5,979 nt of DNA. Source: Oscillospiraceae bacterium (GTDB lineage Bacteria > Bacillota > Clostridia > Oscillospirales > Ruminococcaceae). Under the pieces are notes generated by a model, which had not been told where the DNA came from, did no database searches, and was given only the letters and a program-made list of their open reading frames with translations. The stretch spans positions 1-5,979 of the forward strand of contig DXNX01000152.1 in NCBI GenBank assembly GCA_019413245.1, written 5' to 3'. The position numbers and the translations under genes are program-made. Every line of letters begins with the position of its first letter. The first letter of the stretch is position 1. Below, piece after piece: positions 5,902 through 5,979 of this stretch.

Positions 5902-5938
5902 GATACAAAAAGCCCCTCGCCATATGAACCGCCCCAGA

Positions 5939-5955
5939 TTGTGCAGACAGCACAA
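5939..5955. promoter_or_regulatory. 17-bp dyad upstream of the GH3 promoter
   Basis: TTGTGC (5939-5944) and GCACAA (5950-5955) form perfect 6-bp arms around AGACA. The dyad lies about 38 bp upstream of the -35 box, a possible activator or repressor site. It could equally be a small RNA hairpin in the trailer of the upstream transcript. Confidence 0.35.
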
Positions 5956-5979
5956 AAAAGCCCCTGGTGCAGGAATATT
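5952..5979 (-). terminator. 3' arm of a terminator of the upstream minus-strand gene (partial)
   Basis: The minus strand reads CTGCACCAGGGGC followed by six T, the usual 3' arm and U-tract of an intrinsic terminator. The matching 5' arm would lie just beyond the right edge. A second copy of the A-run plus GCCCCT motif is at 5905-5917, so there may be tandem terminator remnants. Confidence 0.5.

Noticed and set aside
4164..5927. Very long plus-strand open frame (587 codons) opposite the glycosidase
   Set aside because: It is antisense to a complete GH3 enzyme with all catalytic motifs, has no recognisable domains, and is rich in Gly, His, Gln and Pro, as expected from the reverse of a GC-rich gene.
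1..5979. CRISPR array, insertion sequence or phage genes
   Set aside because: No regularly spaced repeats, terminal inverted repeats with a transposase, or phage-like proteins were found on either strand.

Overview
The window looks like chromosomal DNA of a Clostridia-class Firmicute, most likely an Oscillospiraceae/Ruminococcaceae gut anaerobe of the Faecalibacterium/Gemmiger/Subdoligranulum type. This is inferred from the intracellular GH3 beta-glucosidase with a long C-terminal tail, the GtrA-like protein, strong AGGAGG-type ribosome sites, tight ATGA gene overlaps and a 60-70% GC background. No taxonomic marker gene is present, so the assignment is tentative.

Layout, left to right. The 3' three-quarters of a tRNA-Pro(CGG) gene lies at 1-53 (+), followed at once by an intrinsic terminator (53-84). 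A second hairpin with nearly the same core (162-197) sits between it and the first protein gene. All convincing protein genes lie on the minus strand. Read in their own direction from the right edge they are: (i) a GH3 beta-glucosidase (5825-3393) with its own promoter, overlapping by 4 nt (ii) a GtrA-family membrane protein (3396-2896), closed by a strong terminator; (iii) an XRE-type regulator with two membrane segments (2762-2277), with its own promoter, a dyad over its -35 box and a terminator; (iv) an ABC transporter operon of a BcrA/LanF-like ATPase (1883-972) and a six-segment permease (975-235), which also overlap by 4 nt.

Two functional units emerge. The right half is a two-gene glycan unit: a cytoplasmic beta-glycosidase translated together with a small GtrA-like membrane protein. 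The left half resembles a peptide-antibiotic or bacteriocin self-protection/detoxification exporter. A membrane-anchored one-component regulator lies just upstream in the same orientation, as in BcrR-BcrAB arrangements. The base composition changes sharply near 2240: sampled lines are about 37% GC in the ABC half and about 68-73% GC in the regulator and glycosidase half. The exporter cassette may therefore be an accessory insertion next to the tRNA gene. The 393-nt gap at 1884-2276 holds the exporter promoter, an orphan plus-strand terminator and a possible remnant of a lost plus-strand gene.
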